A stretch of 64,000 nucleotides of DNA from Chionoecetes opilio. Its lineage: Eukaryota; Arthropoda; Malacostraca; Decapoda; Majidae. Made by a program: the position numbers and the translations under genes. Below are positions 22,791 to 36,721 of this stretch, piece after piece. The stretch is taken from the NCBI GenBank assembly GCA_016584305.1, contig JACEEZ010009483.1, positions 823,501-887,500 on the forward strand, written 5' to 3'. How positions within the stretch are numbered: the stretch's first letter is position 1; every line of letters starts with the position of its first letter. The notes beneath the pieces were generated by a model that was not told the DNA's origin, made no database searches, and was given only the letters and a program-made list of their open reading frames with translations.

Positions 22791-23600
22791 CTCGTTGTGT
22801 TCCTTCTTTTAATATTATTTCATCAACTTTGTGGTTAGTGTGGTGGGTAAGGTCAGTTTCGTTCACTCATATCTTTGTGTCACGCCTTCTATTTTACTGG
22901 GCAGTGAATAACATTGTATGTGAATGAGATAAGTGGGAGTCATGATAATTGTGGTAGTGTGAACAATATAATGCAATAACATGTTCTAATATGATAAGTA
23001 TAACCTGAGCAGCATTCATCTGTTGTGAGGAAGAAGGAAGTGTCTCTACTGTGCAAAAAGGCACAAAAGCTACCATATTTTTGGGGTATGACACTTTTTT
23101 CCAGAAAAAAAGGGTCTCAAAACCACCCTGCGTCCTATACACCAAAGGTAAAAAAAATATGTATGTCTCCCATAGAGGCATATTGTACCTTATACAGCAA
23201 GTAATGGAAGCTGGAGTAAAGATAGTAATGAAATGTGATCCAGCCCAGATTTTTTAAAGCGAAAAGCGGGAATCTCATATATATATATATTTTTTTTTTA
23301 CAGGGACTACCACGTGTAGGTCTCACGGCCTCAGACTTTACAGGCCACAGATGATAGGCAATTAATATGATCGATTTATTATCGGCAAAAAAACAAAAAA
23401 CAAACTACCACCTGTGGTTTGATAATGAATATTCATCCAACATTTTACATTGTATGCGATCCATCTACCCATCCCTGCTTCTAATTACTTCCCACATCGA
23501 CCATCTATAGAAATGATAACTTTGCCATGCTTATTTGTCTGAAATGGATGGCCTGTACTGAGATCCGCTTCCTATTAATCATTTGTAGGCTTTTCATCTA
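22791..23600. other. Intergenic sequence with a LINE-tail trace
   Basis: No gene was recognised. 23304-23335 repeats the LINE tail tag (GTGTAGGTCTCACGGCCT) seen at 20665. A short (TA)n/(T)n tract is at 23277-23300. Confidence 0.5.
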
Positions 23601-23823
23601 TAATAATAATATAAGCGAAAGTGTGTGTGTGTGTGTATGTGGTATAGGTTCCGCCCCCCGTGGCGGAATCCCATCATATACCACATTTTTGGAATCAGGT
23701 TGACCAGGGGAAGGTTTTAAGCCCATTTATGAGATGATCCGATCACTTTTTCTTCTTCTTTTTTAGCAGCCTATTAGCGATAATCGTGAAAAAAAAGTGG
23801 GTTGCGAGAATTGAGGAAACCTT

Positions 23824-24090
23824 GATGTAGGGTGATGGGTAATGGGTGAGTGAATGGGTGGGGTGATGGGGTAATGGGTGAGTGAATGGGTGGGGTGATG
23901 GGTAATGGGTGTGGGGTGATGGGTGAGTGAATGGGTGGGGGGTGATGGGTAATGGGTGAGTGAATGGGTGTGTGGTGATGGGTAATGGATGAGTGAATGG
24001 GTGGGGGGTGATGGGTAATGGGTGAGTGAATGGGTGGGGGGTGATGGGTAATGGGAGAGTGAATGGGTTGGGGGTGATGTGAATGGGTTG
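23824..24090. repeat. GGGTGATGGGTAATGGG minisatellite
   Basis: Imperfect units of roughly 30-36 bases (GGGTGATGGGTAATGGG then TGAGTGAATGGGTGGGG) repeat about eight times. The minus-strand ORF of His/Pro/Thr repeats across it is a by-product. It is strongly G-skewed on the plus strand. Confidence 0.85.
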
Positions 24091-24092
24091 GC

Positions 24093-24157
24093 GTTAATAC
24101 ATACATTTCTACATCCATGATTTCAGGAAAGTTAGAAGGGGCTATCTGGAGAGTCTG
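24093..24157. mobile_element. Fragment of the 664-bp TA-flanked MITE family
   Basis: TTTCTACATCCATGATTTCA and GTTAGAAGGGGCTATCTGGA match the interior of the elements at 38967 and 56639. No ends are present. Confidence 0.7.
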
Positions 24158-24644
24158 TGTTTGGTGGGCCTATGGCCCACCAAACACAGGTGGTGGGCCA
24201 AAGGCCCACCAATAGCCCTCCGCAGGAGCTAGCCAAAAAGTCCGCCCGGTGGGCGGCTTTGCGGCTGGTATGTAATAAATATAAGAATGTCAGACCCCCC
24301 CCCCCCCACAATCCTCTTTTTTTCACATTCTCTGTTACTGCTCGGTAATATACAATGCCATGTATTTTAATCTATTTACTGCGTAACCTCTGTCATATAT
24401 TGTAAGCTTTAATCAGTATCATACTCCATGCATTATAAAACTGTCAATCGTACAAATCAGTCTTTTCTTAGTGCAGCAAAAGGACTTGTCACCTGTGCAG
24501 ATCCATCTTCAGTCTGTTTCCCACGTTCATGAAAGAATTTGTATGACACTGATATTCTCATAATACACACACACACATACATACATATACTTACTACTAC
24601 ATACTGATATAATATTAGAAAAAGCAGTCTCCTTTCCCCCCACT

Positions 24645-24792
24645 ACGGGTTCGCGTGCAGAGTCCCTGCATTCGGTCAGCGGTTCGATCCCACCAAGTTC
24701 GTCCTGGCGTGGTGGCGCTTTGTATAGTCAATAACCTTGTAGTTGGTACTTGCAAAGTGTCTAGATAGGATCAAAGTATCTTTATCTTAGTC
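24645..24792 (+). mobile_element. tRNA-derived SINE, copy 2
   Basis: The B-box-like GGTTCGATCC is at 24681-24690. The body and the ATCTTTATCTTA tail match the copy at 19213-19392. It is 5'-truncated relative to that copy. Confidence 0.65.
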
Positions 24793-25454
24793 TCCTTTCC
24801 CCTTTATTCCACAAGACCAGTAGGCACTAGAATCTCTCCCCCAACCCGTGCCGGTCTCCACATACGATGCCAACCCTTGATGCCCGCCATGCATTGCTGT
24901 GACTGCCCCCCCCTCACTCCCTGCTGCGCACTTCACTGACACCTCACATGTAACACTGTGAATCATCTCTATTTGTCAACAATAAAACAGGAGGCTTTGA
25001 GGGGGCACCATCATAAAGATAATGTAATCTTCATATGATTCACTTTGGTATCTACAATTTCATACACAAACACTTTGGTTCAAGCTTTCATTGGGTGTGC
25101 CAGATGACATAACTACCACACGCACATGGTACAGAACATCACATTTTGACTAATCAACTGAATATAACTTCAGGCATTATGAAAATATACATATGTAATA
25201 ATGTCTAGACTCTAGACGGTCATACATGGATATAGCAGATTAGCAATACAGAAGTGAGTACAAAATAAACTATAACAAATAAACTTCCCTAATTTTTGGC
25301 CAAAATAAAATGTAAGTACGTAATAAGTTATAAAAGTGAGAGTATTAGAAGATATATTATGAGAATGAGATGCATGGACAGGTGCCAATGGAGACTTTGC
25401 CGTGGTCACCCCCTTGGAGGATTGTCAAGGAACAGGCGTCGGTGTAGACTAGAC

Positions 25455-25920
<466 letters not shown>

Positions 25921-26040
25921 AAACCATGAACAAAAACTAGACACATTTTCAAATATCAAGAACTAAATTCTTGAAATAAAATGTGGGATAAAATAATCTG
26001 CACAACTGATAAACATGAAGTACAAATGATGAATCACACT

Positions 26041-26448
26041 CAGAGCTGGGCACTAAATACATTGAATGTATTAAAATACTAAATACTAAATACACATGAG
26101 AAAAATGTATTAAATACTAAAAACATTTTACGAATGTATTTAAATACTAAATACATTAATTGTATTTAAATACATTTGTAAATACATTTCAAATACACAA
26201 ATTTTAACATATATTCAGTAATTCATGATTAACAATATAAAATGCTTGTTAAATGATAAAGGATACTTTCCTATTGTATATTTAATTAACTGATTAATTA
26301 ACTTGAGTAATTGATATTAATTGAGATTATTGAGTAATTGACTGATAAAAAAGTATTTAATTTATATATTATGAGTATTTAAATACAAATGCTCAATAAG
26401 GCATTTAAATACGTGAAAACCAATGTATTTAAATACTGGCCAGCTCTG
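26041..26448. mobile_element. hAT-type palindromic MITE rich in GTATTTAAATAC
   Basis: The 408-bp element has ends CAGAGCTGG and CCAGCTCTG. Flanks ATCACACT (26033-26040) and ACCACACT (26449-26456) form an 8-bp duplication with one mismatch. The interior is made of inverted and direct ATGTATTTAAATAC motifs. A second member is at 27547-28945. Confidence 0.8.
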
Positions 26449-27546
26449 ACCACACTACATAATATATACCTATGTACATAATTATAAAGGAAGACAATTG
26501 TTCATTATTACAATAGCATAACTTCTAGCACCCCAGCAAGCCCTGACAACAGCACTCCATCAGCACATTGAAAACATGAAACAACGTGCTTCAGAAACCC
26601 TTAAAACCCATCCTCATGACAGCATAGGATTTCTTTATATTGGATAAGAAATTGTTTCATATTTCTTCTTGTTAACTTGCAACACCGATATGCAGTATTA
26701 GCAAAAGACCATTTCTTATTCTTCACTTAAAAGTTAATGCTAATGTTATGGCACAAATACAAAGGCCACAAAATGACACGAATTCAGAATGCAAATACAT
26801 ACTGCTACTGGTATCTATGTGACAAATCTCTGAACAGTACGCAAAAAGGATGGTTTACACTTTCTGAATTATTGTAATCCCTATGCAGATAATGATCTAT
26901 CTCTACTAAAATGAAGATGCAGGGAAGTTCACACTGTCCACAAAACTTACCTCTACAAAGATGTCATACCATTTTGAAGGCAAACATAAATACATAATCA
27001 CATGTGAGGTGGAAGTACACCTACAGGGGAGTACAGAATGAACAATGCAAAGGATGGATGAGAGGATTGCAGGAGGCAGGAAGAACCACGAAAAGACAAA
27101 AAATGGGCATTTCCGAGCTATGGATGACCTTGATGGTGTGAGTTCCATTGAGTACCATTTCTGTGATACAAATATAAATAGAGATTAAAGTACAACATAA
27201 AACCGTGCCATAATTCTTGACCAGGACTGAAATTTTCAGCCTAAATAAAACAAACAAACTAATTCAGTAGTTGGATAACTTGTAATGCAATCATTGTTGT
27301 CAACACTCCAAGAGGTTTCCTGTTGCTGCCCAGTACGGAGCTGTTGGTCAACATTTCATTATTTTCCCTAACCCGGCAAACACTAGTGAGGTATAAAAAG
27401 GCAAGGAGCAGTTTCTTACCCTGTCCTAGGCAATCACCACTGTGCTCCTGTTGCATCAGGGGGCGGGGCGGGGATCTCACGCCGCTGCTACCACTGACAC
27501 CTTCCACGATGAACAAGGAACTAAGACAAACTGACAATACTACACT

Positions 27547-27711
27547 CAGAGCTAGGCAGTATTTAAATACATTTGGGTATTTAGAACTGTATTTATAAAT
27601 ACATTGGTTTTCATGTATTTAAATACTTTTATGAGTACACACAAACCTCGATTTCCCGGATATCGGATTTGCCGGACAAAATTCGAGGTCCAGGGATATG
27701 TCAGTCTCGGC

Positions 27712-27746
<35 letters not shown>

Positions 27747-28323
27747 CACGTTGAAATGCCTGGTCCTGTTCGTAAATTGACCAAGTTGTCCGGCGGTCCG
27801 AGCGTCTCCTGTCACCCCGGGGTGGTCAGTGTCCGCACCTCCCGCCAAGTGGCAGCATGCTCAGCTGTCGTATTGTTTACATTTGGGCACACAACATTCA
27901 CGGTTCACCTGCACAGCCTCCGTCAGTCACCTGACTCCCACTGCCCCTGGTGCAAGAACATTTCTGAGACTATTGAACACTTTCTGCTGCCTCCCGCCAG
28001 GTGGCAGCATGCTCAGCGGTCGTATTGTTTACATTTGGGCACACGGACACTCACGGTTCACCTGCACAGCCTCGTTAGTTCCCTGGACCCCCACTGCCCC
28101 TGGTGCAGGAACGTCTCTTGAGACTATTGAACACTCTGCTGCCTCCCGCCAGGTGGCAGCATGCTCAGCGGACGTAAAAGTCCGCGGCGGGGTAGTTGAT
28201 ACTGTCGGTTGCCAGACAGTAAATACTAGAGTAGGATAAACGTCCGGGGGTGGGTAATGGCATCGGACTATATATATATATATATATATAATATATATGT
28301 ATATATATATGTGTATATATATA

Positions 28324-28378
<55 letters not shown>

Positions 28379-28396
28379 TATATTTATATATGTATA

Positions 28397-28430
<34 letters not shown>

Positions 28431-28945
28431 TTTTTACTTGCGATTCCGGACTTTTGCGGTTCCCGGACCAGTGCTCCCCCCTTTTAGTCCGGGAAATCGA
28501 GGTTTGTGTGTATTTAAATACTCATATAAAAATGTAAATACTTTATTAGTTAATTTGGCCATAAACCCGCCCAACTATCAGGCAATCCTGATGTTACAAT
28601 GAACCAGTGTTTCCACTTTCAAGGAAATTTCCTTATTTAAAGGAAATTTAGGCCTGAGAAGGAAATTTCTAAGGAAACCCAAAATCTAAGGAAATCCTAA
28701 GAAAATTCATTTTTTTCGGACATGTTAAAATTTGTGTGTATTTAAAATGTATTTACAAATGTATTTAAATACAATTGATGTATTTAGTATTTAAATACAT
28801 TCGTAAAATGTATTTAGTATTTAAATACATTCGTAAAATGTATTTAGTATTTAAATACATTTCTCCCATGTATTTAGTATTTAAATACATTTCTCCCATG
28901 TATTTAGTATTTAAATACATTCAATGTATTTAGTGCCCAGCTCTG
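27547..28945. mobile_element. Second copy of the GTATTTAAATAC hAT MITE, with nested insertion
   Basis: CAGAGCTAGGCA at the left and the partner CAGCTCTG at 28938-28945 are flanked by the perfect 8-mer ACTACACT (27539-27546 and 28946-28953). A pogo-like element occupies 27638-28510. Its right part (28780-28930) has five direct repeats of a 30-base ATTTAGTATTTAAATACATT unit. Confidence 0.85.
27638..28510. mobile_element. Pogo/Tigger-like element, TA target, nested in the hAT MITE
   Basis: The terminal repeat CACACAAACCTCGATTTCCC is mirrored at the right end (GGGAAATCGAGGTTTGTGTG, ending 28510). TA is present at 27636-27637 and 28511-28512. Inside are a 26-base T run, a repeat of about 150 bases starting CCTCCCGCCA at 27837, 27991 and 28141, and a (TA)n/(T)n block at 28269-28435. 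The repeat encodes a HCPWC-x5-ETIEHFLL motif seen at the C terminus of some LINE proteins. Confidence 0.8.
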
Positions 28946-28953
28946 ACTACACT

Positions 28954-29690
28954 ACATACTAAATAAGCCCAAAAATAGTTTATATAATTCTATAAACCCC
29001 TCATAAAAAACAATATATGTACAGGGAGAGCGAGTGTTAATATATACTTTTCTCTTCAGTTTAGGCAAAATATCTCCATATACAATTTGCAATGGCTTAC
29101 ATGGCAAGTAAAGTTTCATTTATCTATACTTGCAAAATTCTTCACATATTATCTACTACGTAATTCTAGTTTTATATGAAATAAGAAGCACCCATTAAAA
29201 TGTGGCAGAGCATAAAGCTGCAGGTTTCTCTCCCGCCACAGATACAGCTGCCACAACACAACAGCCTATTCTGCATCATTCTAATATGTACATTCTCAGC
29301 TTAATACTGTACAATTTGAATAAGCCATTTATAATTATCATTGTATAATTCTGAAACGGGCCATGGGATTCATTAAAAGCCCCTTTGGTACTAACCTAGT
29401 CTTTAATACACTATATACACTCCAAGATGTCTCTACATTATTCTACAATTTTGACATGCTACATAATCTGTACAAGAAGGCAGGACTGAATTGGTATAGT
29501 AAGTAGCTCTACAGAAGGCTAAGTGTCAACTACATGGTAATACGAAATGCTAAGAAATGAGGTGACAGGAGGTAGGCCACTTCATGTCAGGTAGGAGGGT
29601 TATGAGTGAAAAAATGTATCATTTCAACATGTCAGTCCAGTAGGCACTTAATAATGAACCTCCCACTCAAGCTGCTGCACTACTACAATG
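28954..29690. other. AT-rich 3' flank of FASTKD5
   Basis: No ORF or repeat family was recognised. A minus-strand ATTAAA near 29400 could serve as a polyadenylation signal for FASTKD5; this is uncertain. Confidence 0.35.
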
Positions 29691-32600
29691 TCAGCCAAAT
29701 ATCTCTTGCTGCCTATCTGCCTTGCCTTTGAGGGTGACCCAGGCAGACTCGATGCAGCCGTCCATGCAGAGGGAGGAGCCGTCCTTCAGGCAGCGCTCCA
29801 GACAACTCAGCTTGGCACGCAAACTTTTACGGTTGTATTCCATGAAGGGAATCTGAAAATATAAAATGCCAATGTCAAAAATCTGTGTCCCTGAAAGTTA
29901 TGCACTGTAACAGCGTGGTCATGATGAATTGTTTTGTTTGAACCACAAACAGATTCAATCTTCATGTTGGAAACCACACCCACATCACCATAAATTTTGT
30001 GTCATCACAAAAATTAGGGAGAATTTCTATGAGAAACTTACGACAGACACATAATATCCCAGCGTGCTCAGCTGTCTTCTCCGCATGTGAACGTTTCCTC
30101 GCAAGTCCTCAGTGTTGCGAATGAAGGAGTTACGTCCGGCGACAATGACCGCATTCCAATTAATTTCCCCGGGCCTCCCGAAGGGTCGCTTCAAGGCAGT
30201 GGGGGCGAGTTCCCTGTACTCTTGAGGCAGAGCTACTGCCTGCCCTTCACTATTTGTGCAAAATACCAAATCTGTAAGTGAAATAGCATAGATTCAGAGT
30301 ATATAAAAACGTAAAGTTACCCTCGTATCAGTGGACATGTTTAATGTTAAGTAACAAATCCAACTTTCAAAAATTTCAACAAAATGATATGATCTATTCT
30401 ACAAAGAGGAAAAGACACTTGACTGACCTGGGGTTTGTACATGAGGCAGAACATGTGTGATGCTAATGAACTCAGGCCCTCCCAGAATGGCTGCCAGCTT
30501 CTCCTTCACTTCCATCAAGAGGCGCTCCTGATGGGTCAGCCCCTTGCTGGGCCCCCCAGGCAGGTTCCCCAAGTATTCCTACAAAGAGATGGTTGATATT
30601 AACATCCTGTTAATCATCATCCGTGACACTTGAGGGTCAAAGACTCAAGAGTGGCTACATAATGCAGGGGATGTGCTATAAGGGTCTCTACAATCTCTTA
30701 TTCTTTGAGTAAAATGATCATCTGAGTCCTGGACATTGGCACTCTGCCTGTCCCATGGGCAGTAATGCCATGACAAGGAGTTAATTCCATGACAGTGTGT
30801 GTGAACACCTTGACTGGGATGATACTTAGGTGACCCATCTTCAGATGATGGACTATCACACACATGACAACTTACTGCTTAGGAACATAGTTATATATTG
30901 ATGATGGTATTTCTAGAAATGTAGATTAAGTAAGATGCCACTTTTACAAATGTCTATATTAGAAGTTTGTGATAGATTGTTATACAGTGCGTATCTCAAT
31001 TGTAGGGTTCAGTGGGACTGTCATAAATATCAATGTCTCTACTCTTAAGAATTCATGATAAAAAGATGTGCAGGAGTACTGATCAATATAAAAACAATAA
31101 GAACTAGGGGAGGCACTCAGTAGAGCGCATACCTCCGCCCGAATAATTCAACAATTGGTTGCCATGGCAACAGTTGTGATTCGATTTCATTCAAAATTAT
31201 CAGTTCTTCCTTATACCAAATAGACTTGGTATACCAAGTTTGGTCCAAATATATTCGTAACGTTTCGAGAAATCCTGTACACTAACAAACAAACAAACAA
31301 ACAGACAGACAGATCGGGGTGAAAACATAACCTTCCTCCAACTTTGTTGGCGGAGGTAACAAAGTCAAGTTTTGTAGGTGTCTTACCTTAGTGAGTTGTT
31401 CCCTGAGGTCAGGGTTGAGCCGGAAGCCTTGGTAGTTGGGCGGCCCCTCAATCATCAGTGACCAATCCAGCTCACTCACCTCCCGCCCCATGTCTGAGTA
31501 GTGGCGGTTCACTGCAAACACAACACCATTTATTTGTCATGTTAGGGAAAGACAGTAATGGCCAGTGGCGGATCCAATATGAAACTAATGAAGCTTTAGT
31601 CACTAATCCAGCAATGGCCTAAAAAGCAACTTTTCATTCAATGAGTAAATTTTTCAACAAAATCGATGCAGTTTTTTTTTAAGCGTTTGCTACAAAAATA
31701 AGGCTATTTTAGTGATAGAATCACAAGCCCGTGGGTTGAAGTACTTGATAATGACATTGGAATACGTCATGATACTAATTTCCTATGGCCTTAAAATGTC
31801 AAACTCAACTCATTTGTGTAAATTGACCAAAAATCACAATGTTCCCTTTTGATCCCATTGAGCTCCCTCTTGGAGCTCAAAGTGTTGGTCCACCACTGGG
31901 AGGGACTGTAAACTATAGGAACAAAGGGCATCCAGTCTTCTAGCAATGAAGATTAAATGGTAACACAGCAAACTTAACCCAGATATCTTTCTTAAATGAA
32001 TACGAGATATCTTTACTCAACATTACATTGTATCTTTTCATAAAATAAGACTTAAAAACAATCTTCAAATGGGAGAAATTATAAAAAGGTAAAATCTTCC
32101 AAGAAAGCCGTGCCTTTGAGGAGGTTCCGAGGAACAAACATGAAAACTATTCCTACAAAGAGAAATAAACAGATTTTCACATAATTGAGAATTTCCCTAT
32201 TATACCTACTTTCAAATAATTCATAATCCTTTACAGACCTTATCAAGCCATATAATATGGTAGTGATACATGTCTCAGGCTGTCCTGCACAGAAAAAAAT
32301 AAAAACAAAATAACGGTGACAAATATCTTTATTCCTTGCAATATCCATAAATTGATGCGTGTGGTTTATGATCTACTTATGGTGCTTGGTTCAGGGACTT
32401 TTTAAACTTTTCTTTTGCCCAGCTTGTGACTAGTTACAGGTAACTAGCTTTACTAGCTAACAGTTATTAATGGTTCACAGGGTCTGGGTTTCTTCATGAG
32501 CAGCTTACGGCCTACATTTAATTTTTATCTTTCTATCCTAGCTTGATAATGGCTTGCTACTTAACAGTTCAAAGCTGCTTTATTTTTTTCCCTTGACATA

Positions 32601-34983
32601 CTACTGATGAAAACATGTTTTCTTGGATGACTTATGAGTTGCTTAGTTTGAGCCTCACACAAAAAAACAAATTTCTGTTCATGAGTGGAGAGTTGTCTTA
32701 GGCAAGAACAGATTTATAGCTAGTATATCATCCATAACTTCCTTATTATTAGTTTGACTCAGCAAATATTTAACGTGTATCTTGAAACGAGGAAAAAATA
32801 GGGTAAATTTAGAAAGTTTGCCCCTAAGCATGTAAAATATTCAAGAGCAAATTTTTGCATTTCTTATTGTAATTAGTAGGGGATCCACTTGATAGGATTT
32901 ATGTCACAAAGGAATACCTTTTTGAGAAATGGAACATACAGTATATCAACGCGCGTTAAGTCCGCCATAAATCATTGTGCAGCGTTGCCAACAGCGCACT
33001 GCTACGCAGGCTACCTCCCCGGCATGCCTCCCGAGGGGCATTAACCAAGCCTGACCTCCAAACCAAGGAAGGCTGTGTCCCCCTGCACTCCCAAGGGTTG
33101 TTAACCTATCCAAACATAACTTAGCCTCCAAAAAGATTTTCACCCCCTCAAAATCTATTACTTAGCAATGGTAATGCTATAGGGTAGACCCCCACTAGTT
33201 AGATCAAGAAATAAGAATTTCAAATCCAAAATCATGCAGTGAATATATGATGGGCAAATGCTCCAATACCACCGAAAAATGGTATACCAGGTCAGCCATC
33301 CATCATTGATTCATTTTGTGATAGAAAGATCACCAAAGCAATGAAGTGATAACTATACAAGTTTAGATTCCTCCTAAGCCCATCCACTTACTAAGTTAGT
33401 CTAACATTGCTTGTTCATTCATTACAATAATTAATTACCTAATTCTGTCAACTTAATTCAAAAGAGAACATGTGTAAGTCAGACATACTAAACACAGGCC
33501 AGTACTCACTACTCAGCAGGCTCAGCATGGACGGCTGGAGAGCTGCAGAAATCAGGTCTTGAGGGAAGAATCCCAGCGTTGTGAGGTACACCACGCAGGA
33601 CACAAAGCATTTAGGGTAATGGTTGATTTCTACTGTCCTTTCAGGCTTCCTTAATTCTTCAGCAACCAAGGTGAATATGTCTGGTCGACTTGAAGGCACA
33701 AAGTTGTACAGCATGAGAGCAAAAGTAATTCTTTCAATGTCTTTCATTCTGATATTACTCATGTCACTGGCAAACCTGGAGGCAATCATGTTGATGACTT
33801 GAGGATGGAACACCAGCAAGTCATTGCCCAGAAGAGCCACTTGAAGAAGACACATGTTGTTCAGACGGTCAAGTTGTGGCACAAGAGACTCCAAAAGGTT
33901 GTGCATCAGCTTCCACTGTGTCACTGGAGTGCTCTTGCGCAACAGCTTCAGGATGGCACACAGAGATGCATCAGAAACACACTCCAGGTTTTCCTGAGTT
34001 TTCTTGATGATTGCTTCAACCAGTCTTTCATTTTTCAAGAATGTCTGCGTTTTGAAGAAACCCATTGCAATGACACCAAGCTCTTCAACAGATATCTGTG
34101 ACAGCACTTCACAGATACGCTTTTCTATGTCTTTCTTTATGATAAATGGTTCTAGTTTTCTGCTGAGATTAGCATAAAACAAATACTGAACCAGCTGAGA
34201 TGGTGCCATGGATAACACTTTTCTGCCCAATAGTTTTGTCATGTGAATATTGTACATGGAGATCCGTGACAGCCGCAGTGCAAACCAGTGATCGGCGACA
34301 AGAAACATGCGGGTCATGTCCCACCTGTTGATTCTCTCTGTACACGCTTGGTCGAGGGCATTCCACAGTGCCACAAAGTTTGGTGTCCTTGTTGCACTGG
34401 TGGGAGGCCACAGTGATAGTGCTGAGAGGACCCTAAGTAGATGATCGTCACTTAACTGTGCCAGACTACCCACCAACTCAGAACACAACCCAGAGTGCCT
34501 TGTGTCCTCCAAGTCCATGGGCCGATGTCTGCACTCCTGAGACGTGGCAATGAACCTGTTGGCCACCTCATCGGCAGGGCACCTCGACCACTCTGCGTCT
34601 GAGGGAGGAAAGGGATGCTGATGATGGGAGGAGGAGCCTAATGACTCATCCCTGGCCACTGTGGTTGCATGGTAGGCTGGCAGAGAGCGCAATACAGCAT
34701 GTGCGTGTTCATTCTCAGTATCAGTGAATTCCTTCACGAGGAGAACAGTTCCGGAGTGAACCGATCGAGTCACCACTTTGTTGAAGGATCCTCTGGAGGT
34801 GTGGATGATCCTTTGTGACAGGGGGAAGCGCTCATGGCTGGATGAGTGGCCTTGGCTGAGGTGGTTGGGGTTGAAGTTCTGGGCGTTGTAAGCCTTCACA
34901 CCCTGCTGGATGATCTCAGACCGGCTGCTCACCAAGCCTCGGCCCAGAGCCTGGACCGTGGGCCAAAGTCTCTGCGCACACAT
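29691..34983 (-). CDS. FASTKD5: FAST kinase domain-containing protein 5, mitochondrial
   Basis: Minus-strand coding exons: 34983-33510, 31511-31387, 30578-30428, 30271-30042 and 29852-29691, all in phase, giving 713 aa (human 764). The N terminus is Arg/Ser-rich with few acids, like a mitochondrial targeting peptide. Family blocks specific to FASTKD5 are visible: LVADHW and SQLVQYLF, EELGVIAMGFFK, NHYPKCFVSC...FFPQDLIS...L, then GPPNYQGFRL and LGGPEFISITHVLPH. The C terminus is a RAP domain (DLVFCTNSEG, RRRQLSTLGYYV, IPFMEYN), a predicted RNA-acting nuclease-like fold. In mammals FASTKD5 matures non-canonical mitochondrial mRNA junctions in RNA granules. The first exon holds two thirds of the protein. 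An RTE tail lies in the intron next to exon 2. Confidence 0.93.
31091..31363 (+). mobile_element. RTE-like LINE 3' end in FASTKD5 intron 3
   Basis: TTTCGAGAAATCCTGTACAC is followed by (AAAC)n/(AGAC)n, then AACATAACCTTCCTCC and TTGGCGGAGGTAACA. This is the same tail type as 13560-13752. It is 5'-truncated and lies opposite to FASTKD5. Confidence 0.6.
31512..33509 (-). other. FASTKD5 first intron within the coding region
   Basis: Bounded by a GTGAGT donor (33509) and a TTTGCAG acceptor (31512). AT-rich, with no dated repeat recognised. A GC-richer patch at 32945-33130 has no clear ORF. Confidence 0.7.
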
Positions 34984-35671
34984 TGTTCTGGTTCACTGGT
35001 CTGTTTTCAACCAAAACCCATCACATACACACTTCCAGTTCTGAAACACAGGATACCTTTCTTAAGACACATAGTAGGAGCAATACGGCATATACAAATA
35101 CTACCGCTATACACCTTAGGCATGATAATTTAGAATGCACTTTATGATAACTGTTCATCAAATATGCAGTTAATGATAATAACAGATAAAATTACAACAA
35201 AGTATTGAACTGTGACTCTCGGACCTCATGCACAATTGGAATGGCTGCTGTCATTATCATTAGGTATCATTATTATATATTCTTCATGTATATACATAAG
35301 GCCTTCTCCTAAATATGTGGGGTGGCATATAACCCAGAGAAGTTCGCTCTCACAAAAGCTTTATACGTATAAAGATATATATACAGTGGTCTATGACCGA
35401 TCCAAAAATAATAGAGAAAAATTAAGTTGTAAGGCCTGTGGAGCCCGCCAACTCCTGCGGAATATTAACCTCGATCAGCTCATTCTGAGTCTTTTGAACC
35501 CCATTTCCCATAGCGCAATTTAAAAATAATGGCGATACATATACTATTACTGAAAATCTACCGTTATTTCAGCCAGAAACGAAGTTAGGTTAAACCAGAT
35601 TAGGTTAGGTTAGAGGTGGGGCTTGCGGTTGAATTCTAGTCCTTTCCAGCCCTTATTAGTGGGGTTTTTTC

Positions 35672-36663
35672 AGGGTTGTTTGATTTAAATCAAGTTGATT
35701 TTAATCACTGATTTAAATCAAATTTTTTTTTTTAAAGAATCACCGATATAAATCAAATAACAAATTTATTTGAAAACGAGAGGGGAAAAAAGGAAAATTA
35801 AGCCAATGGGCTTTATGAACACCAATTTTATCATTGTAGTATAATTATATCATAATGAGACACAATGAGTGGTGCGAGGGAAACCACTGTGGCACTTTAA
35901 GATAGCAAATTGCCATGTGGCTGTTTTCACAGCAGAAATATTTTTTTCTCAATGATACCTATATATTTTGTTGTTGTACTGTACAAAAAGCCACACTACT
36001 ATAACCAAAAGTTGAATGTGCATGTTACTTTTGTTTATAAAAAGCCAAAGTGATATTAACCAAAGTTTAATGTGCATTATGATTATCAAACAAAAAAATA
36101 TTATTCTCTTGTTCAACCGGCAAAGTAATTATTACTACAACAAAAATGATAACTTTTTTTTATTTAAATCAATGTATAGTTTATAGTGGAATTAGCATTA
36201 TTAAGAAAAAGTATAGATAAATATAAAATTACCCATAATAGTACAAATTCCTTTTTCATGTTTATTATCCAGAGTTAGCTAAAAGAAAGTACCTTGTCAC
36301 TGCATATAATAAACAAATTCCACTTTAATTTAATTGGTTAGACCCAACAAATAATTTAAGCATCATCATGATCATGAGGAGGAGTGTGTTTATTCATGGA
36401 CTTCAAAAGTAACACAAGTTTTGCTGCCTTCTCTGTACCGAGGCGGTGCCGCAGTTTTGAGTGTAACTGTTATATGCATTGTAGGTTATATTCATGTTAT
36501 ATGCATTTTTAATACACTTATTCTATCTCTCTTTAGTTATAAATATGCTAAACAATATCCTGTAGTAGTTAGATTTCATGTAGAACATCAAATTAATAAA
36601 ATAAAAATAAATCGATTTAAATCAAATAAATCCGATTTAAATCAAATAAATCGGATTTTTTAT

Positions 36664-36705
<42 letters not shown>

Positions 36706-36714
36706 ACAGCCCTG
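35672..36714. mobile_element. hAT-type MITE rich in GATTTAAATC
   Basis: The left end AGGGTTGTTTGATTT and right end AATCAACAGCCCT are inverted with small differences. GTTTTTTC occurs at 35664-35671 and 36715-36722. Subterminal GATTTAAATCAA motifs recur at both ends, with a poly(A) run at 36669-36702. No transposase is present. Confidence 0.7.
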
Positions 36715-36721
36715 GTTTTTT

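Noticed and set aside
23774..24118. 114-codon His/Pro/Thr ORF on the minus strand
   Set aside because: A direct translation of the GGGTGATGGGTAATGGG minisatellite.
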